Positions 34,998-43,020 are shown, numbered from the stretch's first letter. The stretch: DNA of 47,904 nucleotides from Actinoplanes sp. TFC3 (GCF_001553785.1 NZ_LOJP01000001.1:891015-938918); one strand, 5' to 3'. Numbers and translations: made by a program. The notes: generated from the letters alone by a model not told the origin.

Positions 34998-36100
34998 GTG
35001 TACTTTTTGGACGTGCCTTTGCCAATATCGAAGCAGAAGCTCAACAAGCTGGGCGAGCGCATCGCCGCGAGTGATCCCCCTGCCAAGGAAGATCTTCAAC
35101 TTCTGAATGACGTGTTGCGCGCTTATCAATCGATCCTGGTAACTGTCGAAGAGCAGCTTGCGCTGATCGAGCTTTCCGCCACCTCGCGCGTTAAGACGAG
35201 AAGTGTTCTCATCGAGAAGCTCCGACGAGAGCGGGGCATGGCGCTTGCTCGCGTTCAGGACATGGCAGGCGCGCGCACTGTTATCGAGGGTGGTTGGGCT
35301 GAGCAGAACGCCACTGTTGAGCAGCTCACAAGGCACTTCGATGAGTGGACTGGCAAGCCCTCCAAGGTCATTGACCGGCGATCCAGCCCGAGTCATGGCT
35401 ACCGTGCTGTCCATGTGATCGTCTTTCCCGAGGGCATTCCGTCTTTCCCGAGGGCATTCCGGTAGAAATTCAGGTGCGATCCGAACTTCAGAATTACTGG
35501 GCCCAGATCGTAGAGCGGCTCGCGGACCGATGGGGCCGGGGAGTCCGTTACGGGGATGATCCCGAAGACGCCCATCTACCAGCGGAGGGCGTTGCCTATC
35601 CTGACGGTACGTCGGTCACTCGACAGCGCATCATCTATGACTTGCGGAGTATGGCTGATCAGGTAGCCGAAATCGAGGAGAGCGAGCAGGCTCTTCAGGA
35701 CTCTCTGCGTAAGCCGTCGCTCGAATGGCGTATCGCCAAGACGTTCGGACGGGAGGTCGAAGACCTCGACAAGGATGCTGTTCTCTTTTATCCGCGTTTT
35801 CGGATCAGTTTTAAGCTTATGATTTCATCGCTGTGGCGCGACGGAGCCCTGGCGGCGCGGCGAGCCGGTACGCGCGAGCCCATTACGGACAGGCGGCACG
35901 TTGGGCGTATCTTGCGGCGGGTCATCCCCGACGTCAGGGCACCTGACGCGGACTTCGTTCGGGAGAGACTACTCAGATGCGACTCTCTCGTTGACGATGT
36001 AGTAGCCGAACAGCGGTCGCGCCTGAAGCGGCAACAAGCTACGCTCCGGGATATGCTGCACCGTTTGGGAGAGTACGTGGAGCAGGGGGGTATCCGATGA
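34998..36100 (+). pseudogene. RelA/SpoT-type nucleotide synthetase, frameshifted by a 20-bp duplication
   Basis: The upstream half (start GTG 34998 or 35013, ending about 35465) has an alpha-helical N-terminus and then the synthetase motifs RSVLIEKLRRERGMA, VQDMAGARTVI and SPSHGYRAVHVIV. The downstream half (to 36100) continues the domain as VEIQVRSELQNYWAQ and a helical C-terminus. At the junction the 20 bases 35421-35440 are repeated exactly at 35441-35460. Removing one copy restores one frame across the catalytic EIQVR glutamate, giving about 360 aa. As it stands the product would stop at about 150 aa without that glutamate. Its stop overlaps a small gene by 4 nt. Synthetase-type (p)ppGpp or toxSAS-like function is inferred. 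Confidence 0.85.
35421..35460 (+). repeat. Perfect 20-bp tandem duplication in the synthetase gene
   Basis: The two copies (35421-35440 and 35441-35460) are identical and adjacent. Since 20 is not a multiple of three, the duplication breaks the frame. Loss of one copy by slippage would restore it. Confidence 0.97.
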
Positions 36101-36378
36101 AGCACTATCTCGTGGTGTTCAATCGTCGTTCAGGCTCCATCGTCCGGTTCTCCGAGTTCACACAGGCCAACGAGGCGCTGACGGCGCGGTTCGATGCCGA
36201 GACGGAATTCATGGATGATGCAGACATCGAGGTAGTGGTGTTGGGCGCTGCGTCCAAGGATGCGCTGCAGCGAACCCACGGTCGGTACTTCCATGGGGCC
36301 CGTGAGATGGCTGGTAGCGCCCTAGGCAAGCTCCGCAAATACGAGGCCAACTCCTCCCGTGCCTGTCTCGCGATCTAA
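36097..36378 (+). CDS. Small conserved-looking partner of the RelA/SpoT-type gene
   Basis: A 93-aa protein starting MKHYLVVFNRRSGSIVRFSE with a mixed beta/alpha pattern, an acidic middle (DDADIEVVVLGAASKDALQ) and RTHGRYFHGA. It overlaps the synthetase gene by ATGA, so translation is coupled and the two probably work together. I do not recognise a named family. The pairing resembles toxin-antitoxin or effector-immunity layouts seen with small alarmone synthetases, but which protein would be the antidote is unknown. The C-terminal EANSSRACLAI may be a degraded end. Confidence 0.65.
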   Translation: MKHYLVVFNRRSGSIVRFSEFTQANEALTARFDAETEFMDDADIEVVVLGAASKDALQRTHGRYFHGAREMAGSALGKLRKYEANSSRACLAI

Positions 36379-36420
36379 CCCGCACGACGGCCCCCGGCAG
36401 CACCTCAAGGCGGCCAGACG

Positions 36421-36625
36421 CTAGCGCTGGGGATGCAACACCTGAATCACTAGGACGAGGGCCTGCGCAATCTGCGCTGCGCCCTCGTTCTGCTTGTACG
36501 CGAAGTACAGAGCGCCGAGTTCGGTGATTGCTCAGCAGGACTCGCCAAAGGTCGTCCGGTGGTTCCTGCTGGACTCTCTTGTTCGGGTTCTGGTAATCGT
36601 GGCCGTCTTCTGCATCGTCACTCAT
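36421..36625 (-). pseudogene. Frameshifted small hypothetical gene
   Basis: On the minus strand MSDDAEDGHDYQNPNKRVQQ and EPPDDLWRVLLS are followed, after a one-base shift, by AITELGALYFAYKQNEGAAQ and IAQALVLVIQVLHPQR before a TAG. Together they make a plausible protein of about 67 aa with a helical, tail-hydrophobic C-terminus. No family is recognised. A single-base deletion is the simplest explanation. Confidence 0.45.
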
Positions 36626-36796
36626 TCAGCCTCGCTTGGAGAATCCGGAAGGGCCGGATCCCCGGTGCATCTGATCGGTGAACTGTGCGAGATCACCGAG
36701 CCATGCGGCGAGGCCGCAGGATGGCTATGCGCGTGAAACGCTAGGGCCTTGTCCATGTGCACGCGGCGTGGCGCGCCGAGGACGCTTCGGAAAGGG

Positions 36797-37068
36797 GCGT
36801 GGACTGACGCGCCTGAGGCCACCCTCACGCCCGTGCAGCTGCGGTCACCGCTGGCAAGTGCCTCTACGACCTGCGGCCCGCCGCCGTGTCGCTCTCGATA
36901 GACGCGGGTGTCCCTGCGACTCAGGTTGCCAAGTGGGCCGGCCGCAGCGTCCACGTCCTCATACGGGTGTACGCGAGGTGTATCTGGGGGAAAACGAGGC
37001 CGCACGTCGTCGCGTTGAGCTCGCCCTGCTGGATCAATCTCTAGAAGCGCGTTCTCGAGCTCGATCAT
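36797..37068 (+). pseudogene. Tyrosine recombinase (integrase) C-terminal relic
   Basis: Pieces in shifted frames encode AWTDAPEATLTPVQLRSPLA, then LYDLRPAAVSLSIDAGVPAT, QVAKWAGRSVHVLIRVYARC and finally GENEAARRRVELALLD. They match the end of actinobacterial phage-type integrases. The histidine of DLRH is now proline and that of WAGHS is arginine, while the region of the nucleophilic tyrosine (VYARC) is kept. With two frameshifts and missing catalytic residues it is dead. It lies about 500 bp from the 3' end of tRNA-Tyr, the expected attachment side. Confidence 0.8.
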
Positions 37069-37178
37069 TCTCGTAGGCTCGTTGAGCCCGACGGGTAGCG
37101 GTCTTCTCGCGAGACGGGTCCAGATCGCTATTCATGGCGTCGATTAAGTCGATGTTTGGCTGGAAAGTTACGTCGGCC

Positions 37179-37436
37179 TCACTCGAACCTTTGGCATAAC
37201 GACCGACTGCCGTGGCATACCGAAGGGCTAGAGACCCGAGGTCCGGACCCCAGAATGGCTACCTCGACATGTTGGCGCTCCAGCTCACCGACTAGATCAG
37301 ACACAAGACGTTTGAACCTGAGGACTTCGACATCCTCTTCATCGGCGGAGGGGTGTGCCTTCAGGTACTCGCGCAGCTCTCGTCCAAGTTCCTCCAGCTG
37401 CTTCGTGGAGTGCACGAACCAGTCGCCGACTCGCAT
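37179..37436 (-). CDS. Hypothetical small helical protein
   Basis: An 85-aa product starting MRVGDWFVHSTKQLEELGRE (a start 21 nt further upstream is possible). Charged, helix-forming sequence continues with LREYLKAHPSADEEDVEVLR and VGELERQHVEVA. The end (SSPSVCHGSRSLCQRFE) looks random and may be read-through. No family is recognised. Codon quality is fair in the first 60 residues only, so this may be a truncated gene of the island. Confidence 0.4.
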   Translation of the reverse strand: MRVGDWFVHSTKQLEELGRELREYLKAHPSADEEDVEVLRFKRLVSDLVGELERQHVEVAILGSGPRVSSPSVCHGSRSLCQRFE

Positions 37437-37492
37437 CCGACACGACAGTGAGATCAAGCGGCTCTGAGTGAGACCGAGTAGGACCGACGAAG

Positions 37493-37529
37493 AAGGCCCC
37501 TCCCTGCTGTTTCAGCAGGGAGGGGCCTT
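37493..37529. terminator. Strong hairpin terminator at the tRNA-Tyr 3' side
   Basis: A perfect 17-bp stem with a 3-base loop: arms 37493-37509 and 37513-37529. It lies 11 bp from the 3' end of tRNA-Tyr (minus strand) and can act in both directions. U-runs are short on either side. Confidence 0.8.
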
Positions 37530-37539
37530 AACGTCCCGG

Positions 37540-37623
37540 TGGTGGCGGGTAGAGGATTCGAACCTCTGTAGCTTTCGCGACGGATTTACAGTCCGCTCCC
37601 ATTGGCCGCTCGGGCAACCCGCC
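37540..37623 (-). tRNA. tRNA-Tyr (GTA)
   Basis: An 84-nt class II tRNA with long variable arm. The acceptor GGCGGGT pairs with ACCCGCC, the loop CTGTAAA-type sequence gives anticodon GTA, GGTTCGAATCC forms the T-arm, and the CCA end is encoded (37542-37540). It marks the right edge of the decayed island. Confidence 0.95.
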
Positions 37624-37662
37624 TGGGATTCGCCGCCTCGGTGTTCCTTGGCAGCGGACAAC

Positions 37663-37693
37663 AGGATAGCCGTACCGCCGGGCGGTTCTGCAA
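37663..37693 (-). promoter_or_regulatory. Candidate tRNA-Tyr promoter
   Basis: On the minus strand TTGCAG (37693-37688) and TATCCT (37668-37663) are 19 bp apart. The -10 box lies about 40 bp upstream of the tRNA. The spacing is longer than ideal. Confidence 0.35.
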
Positions 37694-37773
37694 CCGGGTA
37701 CGGTCGGCATGTCGGGGGCCTGTGGCTGGCCCTCGCGGACATCGATACCTGAACCAGTAGTTGGAGTCTGATC

Positions 37774-38268
37774 ATGGCAGCCAGCCCGTCGTTCGACATC
37801 GTCAGCAAGGTCGACGGCCAGGAGGTGGACAACGCGTTTCACCAGGCGGACAAGGAACTCGGCACCCGGTTTGACTTCCGGGGCACCGGGACGACCATCG
37901 TGAAGTCGGGGGAGAACGGGGTCAGCATCACCTCCGAGACCGAGGAGCGCGCCTCGGCCGCCCTGGAGGTCTACAAGGAGAAGCTGGTCAAGCGGAACAT
38001 CTCGTTGAAGTCGCTGGAGGCCGGGGAGCCGCGGCAGTCGGGGAAGACTTACAAGATCGATTGCAAGGTGATCGAGGGGATCGAGACCGACAAGGCCAAG
38101 GCGATCAGCAAGAAGATCCGTGACGAGGGCCCCAAGGGTGTGCAAGCGCAGATCCAGGGTGACCAGCTGCGCGTGACCGGAAAGAAGCGCGACGACCTGC
38201 AGGCCGTCATCGCGCTGCTCAAGCAGGAGGACTTCGGTGTCGCCCTGCAGTTCACCAACTACCGGTGA
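37774..38268 (+). CDS. YajQ-family nucleotide-binding protein
   Basis: A 164-aa UPF0234/YajQ protein. [20 protein letters not shown] opens it, [13 protein letters not shown] follows and [20 protein letters not shown] begins the second module. [20 protein letters not shown] and [10 protein letters not shown] close it. Some homologues bind cyclic di-GMP; whether this one does is unknown, but a GGDEF-EAL gene lies 1.6 kb away. The ATG at 37774 has TTGGAG upstream. Its stop overlaps the rhodanese GTG start. Confidence 0.93.
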   Translation: MAASPSFDIVSKVDGQEVDNAFHQADKELGTRFDFRGTGTTIVKSGENGVSITSETEERASAALEVYKEKLVKRNISLKSLEAGEPRQSGKTYKIDCKVIEGIETDKAKAISKKIRDEGPKGVQAQIQGDQLRVTGKKRDDLQAVIALLKQEDFGVALQFTNYR

Positions 38269-39077
38269 AACCCGTCGTCGACCTGGCCTGGGTGCAGGAG
38301 CATCCGGACCGGGTCGTGCTGGCCGATGTGCGCTGGTACCTGGACGGCCGGTCGGGCTGGGAGGCCTTCCTTCGGGGTCATCTGCCCGGCGCCGTCTTCG
38401 TCGATCTCGATGAGTGGCTCGCGGCTCCGGCGTCGCCTGCTGAGGGCCGCCATCCGCTCCCGGATCCCGCGGTGTTCGCCGAGGGCCTGGGAAAGGCCGG
38501 GATCAAGGACGAGAACATCATCATCGCGTACGACGACAGCGGCGGTGTTGTGGCGGCCCGGCTCGTGTGGATGTTGCGGGCCACGGGGCGGGAGGCGGCT
38601 CTTCTGGATGGCGGGCTGCGGACGTACCGGGGAAAAATCGAAACCGGACCGCCCACCCGCACCCCTGAGGTTTTCTCGGTCCGGCCGTGGCCGAACGACC
38701 GGCTGGCGAGTCCCGACGAGGTCGCCGGGCGGGGGAGTGCCGTTGTCCTCGACGCCCGCGACGCGGCCCGGTACCGGGGTGACACCGAGCCGGTGGATCC
38801 GCGAGCGGGCCACATCCCGGGCGCCCGCAACCTGCCTTGCCGCGACAACCTCGACGAGAGCGGCCGCTTTCTTCCCGTCGCCGAACTGCGTGAGCGGTTC
38901 GCCGGCGTGGGGGTGAGGGCCGGCAGCGACGTCATCTCCTACTGTGGCTCGGGCGTCACCGCCTGCCACAACTTGCTGGCCCTGGAGCATGCCGGGCTGG
39001 GCACGGGACGTCTCTATCCCGGCTCGTGGTCGCAATGGAGCGCAGCCGACCGGCCCGCAGCTACCGGCGAGGGTTAA
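38265..39077 (+). CDS. Sulfurtransferase with two rhodanese domains
   Basis: A 270-aa protein with an inactive N-terminal rhodanese domain and an active C-terminal one. The N-terminal half has [28 protein letters not shown] and [15 protein letters not shown]. The C-terminal half has [29 protein letters not shown] and the catalytic loop CGSGVTAC (cysteine near residue 227). The CGSGVTA loop is typical of mercaptopyruvate sulfurtransferases. The GTG start overlaps the YajQ stop. A thiosulfate specificity is also possible. Confidence 0.92.
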   Translation: MKPVVDLAWVQEHPDRVVLADVRWYLDGRSGWEAFLRGHLPGAVFVDLDEWLAAPASPAEGRHPLPDPAVFAEGLGKAGIKDENIIIAYDDSGGVVAARLVWMLRATGREAALLDGGLRTYRGKIETGPPTRTPEVFSVRPWPNDRLASPDEVAGRGSAVVLDARDAARYRGDTEPVDPRAGHIPGARNLPCRDNLDESGRFLPVAELRERFAGVGVRAGSDVISYCGSGVTACHNLLALEHAGLGTGRLYPGSWSQWSAADRPAATGEG

Positions 39078-39388
39078 TCAGTCTGCTCCGAGGCCCAGCG
39101 ATGGTGTGCTTCCCAGGCCGCTTGCTTGGTGGTGCCAAGCGCAGCGCCGATCTGCGTCCAGGACGCTCCGGCGCTGCGGGCCGAGCGGATCATCACCTGG
39201 CGCCCATATCCGGCCTTGCGGCTGACCACTTCGCTGAGCGCCAGCAGTTCGAGCATTTCCGGGCGGGACAGCGGCTTGCCGGCCTCTTGCGTCACCGAAG
39301 CGAGCGCATCGCGCATCCGCAACTCGTCGTAACGCGTTGTGGCGGTGGAGAGCGTGTGCTGTTGCTCCAATTCGTCAGGAGTAATCAC
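39074..39388 (-). CDS. Small HTH DNA-binding protein
   Basis: A 104-aa protein whose C-terminal part MIRSARSAGASWTQIGAALG and TTKQAAWEAHHRWA is a helix-turn-helix resembling sigma region 4 or AsnC-like HTH. The N-terminal part (DELEQQHTLSTATTRYDELR) is helical and may mediate dimerisation. The start is the GTG at 39388. The upstream 75 bp contain a near-perfect palindrome and three further related half-sites, which suggests autoregulation. Its stop overlaps the convergent rhodanese stop. Confidence 0.75.
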   Translation of the reverse strand: MITPDELEQQHTLSTATTRYDELRMRDALASVTQEAGKPLSRPEMLELLALSEVVSRKAGYGRQVMIRSARSAGASWTQIGAALGTTKQAAWEAHHRWASEQTD

Positions 39389-39448
39389 CTCTTCACTCTC
39401 ACGTCAAGAATTCCTGACGTCAAGCTGCCCTGACGAAAGGGTGTCAGG
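39374..39448. promoter_or_regulatory. CCTGAC/GTCAGG half-site cluster (putative operator)
   Basis: GTCAAGAATTCCTGAC (39403-39418) is a 16-bp palindrome with one mismatched pair. CCTGAC at 39429-39434 and GTCAGG at 39443-39448 form a second inverted pair with 8 bp between, and GTCAGG occurs again at 39374-39379. All four lie around the start of the small HTH gene. Confidence 0.55.
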
Positions 39449-39646
39449 TGGCCCGCATATCTACCGTTAAATCAGGCCTAAAGCCGTCAATTTTGCGGCT
39501 CGTCGCCGCGTGGCCACCTCAGCCGTTCAGTCAAGATTTACGGAGATGCGGCCGCGACCCGCCGGTGAGCGCTGTCTGACGCACACCTGGTGTGGCACCA
39601 TCATGAAACCCCCAACCGACGCACCGTTCTCGTCCTAGGAGCAAAC

Positions 39647-39796
39647 ATGTCCGCACGAAAGCTGGGCCGTTTCGCGGGCTTGGTTTTCCTGCTCGTGGCA
39701 CTGGCCGGCGGCGGCGCTGCGGCAATTTCCACGCAGCACTCCGCGACCGCTACGGCATCTGGTCAGGCCCAGCTCGGCGACGTCGACTGGAGCTGA
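39647..39796 (+). CDS. Small secreted or membrane peptide
   Basis: A 49-aa peptide: MSARKLGRFAGLVFLLVALA (n-region and hydrophobic core), GGGAAAISTQ, then a short polar tail ending GDVDWS. TAGGAG lies 6 nt before the ATG. Either a signal peptide releases a tail of about 22 residues or the peptide stays in the membrane. It ends 58 bp before the GGDEF-EAL gene, so co-transcription is likely. No family is assigned. Similar small peptides with acidic-Trp ends exist in related actinobacteria as I recall, but I cannot name them. Confidence 0.6.
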   Translation: MSARKLGRFAGLVFLLVALAGGGAAAISTQHSATATASGQAQLGDVDWS

Positions 39797-39854
39797 ACTA
39801 CTCGGCTGGTCCCGCTTCAGCGGGATCCGCAGGTCCGACGACGAGGAGCGAGTC

Positions 39855-42383
39855 ATGGCTGGCCCACCGCCATCGCCACGCCGCTCCTCGCGAAACGCCT
39901 GGCTGATCACCAGCCCTCTGGCGCTCTTCGCGATCGCCTGCTTCATGTTGTTCTGGGTCCGCGATCCCGGCTGGTGGCACTCCTGGCCCGGGACCTTGCT
40001 GGTTTTCGCCGGCTTCGTCGCCGCGAACATCGGTGTGCTCACCATTGTCGTCAGACGGCAAGCGGTGGCGGTGATCCTCAACGAGATCCCGTTGATCCTG
40101 GCGATCTACTTCCTGCCGGCCCCGGCGGTCATTCTGGCGCCCGCTCTGGCCAGCCTCGTGACCCAGCTACGGTCGCGGATGGACACCACCAAGATGGCGT
40201 ACAACGTCGCCAAGACGGCTGCCCGCACGGCCGCCGCCCTGGTGGTGGTGTCCTGTCTGCCGCCCATTGACGGAGCGGGCCCAAAAACCTGGGGCATCCT
40301 GGCCGCGGCCGTCGCCACCGCCACGGTGGTCAGCTGGGCGGCCTACGCCGGTGTCATCACCGCCGTCCAGGACCGCCGCGCCGGACAGGACGCCCTGCGG
40401 GTCGGCTCGCAGACCGTGGTCACCGAAGCCGTCAACATCGTTATCGGCCTGGTCTTTCTCGTCGCCCTGGACGCTACCTGGTGGTCGGCGATCCCCTTGG
40501 GCTTCCTGGTGCTCGCGCTCGCCTTCGTGATGCGTTCCTTCTCGGAGTTCTTCCGCCAGCACCGCACCCTGACCGAGGTGTACGAGCTGACCAAGGCCAT
40601 GCGTGAGCAGGGCAACGAGGGCAATCTCGCCGACATCATGCTCGCCCCCATCCGCCGGATCATGCGAGCCGAATACGCGACGCTGTGGCTGCCCGCGCAG
40701 GGACGGCACCCCGAGGTGCTGCTCACCTCCCGGGTTGACGGCCGTGGCCTGCTCGACATCTCGCCCACCCCGGTGCCGGTGCGGGAACAAGCGGTGAAGG
40801 GTGGTCGTACCGTCGCAGTCAGCAATCGGATGCCGGAGACCATGCACCTGCGTCCGTACCTGCGCGACAGTCAGATCAAAGACGTTGTCGTGGCGCCGTT
40901 GCGATCGGGGCAAACCACCGTGGGCAGCCTCGAAGTGGTCAACCGGCTCGGCGGGTATACCCAGTTCCGCGACGCCGACGTCCAGGTTCTCGAGACGATC
41001 GCGGCGCACGCCGCGGTGGCTGTGGAGAACTCCCGGCTGGTGGAGCGGCTGCGCTACGACGCCTATCACGACCGCTTGACCTCCCTGCCGAACCGGCGGC
41101 GGGTGACCGACGCCTTGGCCGAGGCGGTGAAGGTAAGGGCTCCCGGCGAGGTGATCGCCGTCATGCTTTTCGACGTCGACGGACTGCGCGACGTCAACGA
41201 GTCGATGGGTCATGCCGCCGGTGACACGCTGCTGGTCGAGGTGGCCCGCCGGCTTGGAACTATCGCTGGTCCGGGCGCCCTGGTGGGCCGCATCGGCGGT
41301 GACGAGTTCGTGGTGACGTTGCGCACCGAGGGCATCGAGGAGGCCGTCCGGCTGGCAACCGAGATGCGCGAGCAGTTGCGGGGCCCCATGGTCGTGGGTT
41401 CCCTCGCGCTGGATGTGGACACCGCAACGGGCGTGGCCGTCGACTCCGATCATGGTGGAGACCCCGAGGCCCTGCTGCGGCGGGCGGAATTAGCGGCTAA
41501 TGCGGCAAAGGCTCTGCCGTACGGTGTGCAGCTCTTCAATTCTGGTCTTGAGTCCCGTGCCGTCCGTCGTCTGGGGCTGGCCGCAGATCTGCGGCGCGCG
41601 CTGGACGGCGGCGAAATGGAAGTGTATTTCCAGCCCAAGGTGTCCATCCGCGACCGGCACTTGATCGGCGTGGAATGCCTCGCCCGGTGGCCGCACCCGG
41701 CGCACGGTGAGGTCTCGCCTGAGGACTTCGTGGCTGTGGCGGAACACACCGGACAGCTGCACCGGCTCACCGAGGTGGTGCTGACCGCGGGCCTTCGGCA
41801 CTGCCGGGAGTGGGCCGATGCGGGCCGGCCGCTGTCCATTGCGGTCAACCTGTCGGTGCGCACGCTGCTTGACCCGCGTTTCCCGGACACCGTGCATGAG
41901 CTGCTCAAACTCAATCAGGTGCCGGCCGGGCAGGTGACTTTCGAGATCTCCGAGCCCGGCATGCTCGGCGAGATCGACCGGGCCCTGCCGACGTTGTACC
42001 GGTTGCGGGATCTGGGAGTCCGGCTTTCCGTCGATGATTTCGGTACGGGGGCCTCGTCGCTTTCCTATCTGCGTCAGCTCCCCGTGCATGAGGTGAAGAT
42101 CGATGACAGCTTCGTACAGGGCATGGCCACCGACTCCGGGGACCTGGCCATCGTCCGCGCCGTGATCGGGCTCTCCCGCGAGTTCGGGCTCACCGTGGTG
42201 GCCGAGGGCGTCGAGAGCGAACTGACCCTGGACCTGCTGGCCGAACTCGGCTGTGAGATCGGTCAGGGCTACTTCTTCAGCCGCCCGCTGCCCGTCGAGC
42301 GGCTCAACATGTGGCTCAGCGCTCAGACCGAGCCGGAGGAGACCCCCACCGGAGAGGTGCGCCGGCTGCGCGCAGTTGGCTGA
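39855..42383 (+). CDS. Membrane GAF-GGDEF-EAL cyclic di-GMP signalling protein
   Basis: An 842-aa protein. About six N-terminal membrane segments (residues 15-220) are followed by a GAF-like domain (about 250-395), a GGDEF domain with intact RIGGDEFV near residue 481, and an EAL domain. The EAL signature reads ECLAR near residue 605, so the catalytic glutamate is retained. Further EAL residues are visible in NLSVRTLLD, FEISEPGM, DDFGTGASSL, HEVKIDDSF and VAEGVES. I see no RxxD inhibitory site before GGDEF. It could make and degrade c-di-GMP; the net activity is unknown. The start is the ATG at 39855 with GAGGAG upstream. Confidence 0.93.
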   Translation: MAGPPPSPRRSSRNAWLITSPLALFAIACFMLFWVRDPGWWHSWPGTLLVFAGFVAANIGVLTIVVRRQAVAVILNEIPLILAIYFLPAPAVILAPALASLVTQLRSRMDTTKMAYNVAKTAARTAAALVVVSCLPPIDGAGPKTWGILAAAVATATVVSWAAYAGVITAVQDRRAGQDALRVGSQTVVTEAVNIVIGLVFLVALDATWWSAIPLGFLVLALAFVMRSFSEFFRQHRTLTEVYELTKAMREQGNEGNLADIMLAPIRRIMRAEYATLWLPAQGRHPEVLLTSRVDGRGLLDISPTPVPVREQAVKGGRTVAVSNRMPETMHLRPYLRDSQIKDVVVAPLRSGQTTVGSLEVVNRLGGYTQFRDADVQVLETIAAHAAVAVENSRLVERLRYDAYHDRLTSLPNRRRVTDALAEAVKVRAPGEVIAVMLFDVDGLRDVNESMGHAAGDTLLVEVARRLGTIAGPGALVGRIGGDEFVVTLRTEGIEEAVRLATEMREQLRGPMVVGSLALDVDTATGVAVDSDHGGDPEALLRRAELAANAAKALPYGVQLFNSGLESRAVRRLGLAADLRRALDGGEMEVYFQPKVSIRDRHLIGVECLARWPHPAHGEVSPEDFVAVAEHTGQLHRLTEVVLTAGLRHCREWADAGRPLSIAVNLSVRTLLDPRFPDTVHELLKLNQVPAGQVTFEISEPGMLGEIDRALPTLYRLRDLGVRLSVDDFGTGASSLSYLRQLPVHEVKIDDSFVQGMATDSGDLAIVRAVIGLSREFGLTVVAEGVESELTLDLLAELGCEIGQGYFFSRPLPVERLNMWLSAQTEPEETPTGEVRRLRAVG

Positions 42384-42413
42384 ACTGGGCTTTCGCCGCG
42401 CCGGGGTACCGAT

Positions 42414-42442
42414 TTCACCAGAGCCGCGGGGCCGTGTAAGCT
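42414..42442 (+). promoter_or_regulatory. Candidate tRNA-Thr promoter
   Basis: TTCACC (42414-42419) and TAAGCT (42437-42442) with a 17-bp spacer, about 80 bp upstream of tRNA-Thr. Assigned by eye. Confidence 0.45.
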
Positions 42443-42520
42443 TCTGTCTGCGCAACAAGCGAGAGATCGCACGCCTCGAACTTTGAGTTCAAATGTCGAG
42501 GGTGCTTTAGATCGTGGCCG

Positions 42521-42596
42521 GCCCCCTTAGCTCAGTCGGCAGAGCGTCTCCATGGTAAGGAGAAGGTCTACGGTTCGATTCCGTAAGGGGGCTCCA
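42521..42596 (+). tRNA. tRNA-Thr (GGT)
   Basis: Acceptor GCCCCCT pairs with AGGGGGC, the anticodon stem TCTCC/GGAGA encloses the loop ATGGTAA with anticodon GGT, and TTCGATT lies in the T-loop. CCA is encoded at 42594-42596. Confidence 0.95.
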
Positions 42597-42641
42597 CCGG
42601 GTTCGTGATCCGCCCTCAGGCGCTGGATTTCAGCCTGGCGC

Positions 42642-42714
42642 GGCGGTGTAGCTCAGATGGCAGAGCAAGCGGCTCATAATCGCTGTGTCGCCGGTTCAAG
42701 TCCGGCCACCGCTA
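42642..42714 (+). tRNA. tRNA-Met (CAT)
   Basis: Acceptor GGCGGTG pairs with CACCGCT (one G-U pair), the anticodon stem AGCGG/TCGCT holds loop CTCATAA with anticodon CAT, and GCCGG/CCGGC forms the T-stem. CCA is not encoded. The acceptor is fully paired at its end, which fits elongator rather than initiator tRNA-Met. Confidence 0.92.
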
Positions 42715-42769
42715 CTGGTTCGGGATCCGTCCCGGATTGCCGTACGAAACCGGGCGGATGTCCGGCGTT

Positions 42770-42798
42770 TTGCATGTCCGTGGTGCTACCGCTACGCT
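42770..42798 (+). promoter_or_regulatory. Candidate rpmG-hadAB promoter
   Basis: TTGCAT (42770-42775) and TACGCT (42793-42798) with a 17-bp spacer, 43 bp before the rpmG start. Confidence 0.5.
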
Positions 42799-42841
42799 GG
42801 CATGTCGTAGTAAAAACCCGTGAGCAGGAAGGCACCCCGCC

Positions 42842-43009
42842 GTGGCCAAGGCGACCGACGTCCGTCCCAAGATCACCTTGGCGTGTACGGAGTGCAAGGA
42901 GCGCAACTACATCACGCGCAAGAACCGCCGTAACGACCCGGACCGCATCGAGCTGAAGAAGTTCTGCCCCCGGGACGGCAAGCACACCCTGCACCGCGAA
43001 ACGCGCTGA
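42842..43009 (+). CDS. rpmG: 50S ribosomal protein L33
   Basis: A 55-aa ribosomal protein. The GTG at 42842 has AGGAAGG upstream. The sequence [18 protein letters not shown], then [18 protein letters not shown] and [15 protein letters not shown] is typical L33. The zinc-ribbon has CTEC but CPRD instead of CPxC, so one of four zinc ligands is missing. It belongs to the conserved rpmG-hadA-hadB order known from mycobacteria. Confidence 0.95.
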   Translation: MAKATDVRPKITLACTECKERNYITRKNRRNDPDRIELKKFCPRDGKHTLHRETR

Positions 43010-43020
43010 CCCAAGCACCG

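Noticed and set aside
39480..39510. TAAAG and a GCxCGxxG-like element resembling a flagellar/WhiG-type sigma promoter
   Set aside because: The -10 match is poor (GCTCGTCG rather than GCCGATAA), so it was not listed.
39400..39646. A c-di-GMP riboswitch upstream of the small peptide and GGDEF-EAL gene
   Set aside because: I could not find the conserved core of either c-di-GMP aptamer class by eye.
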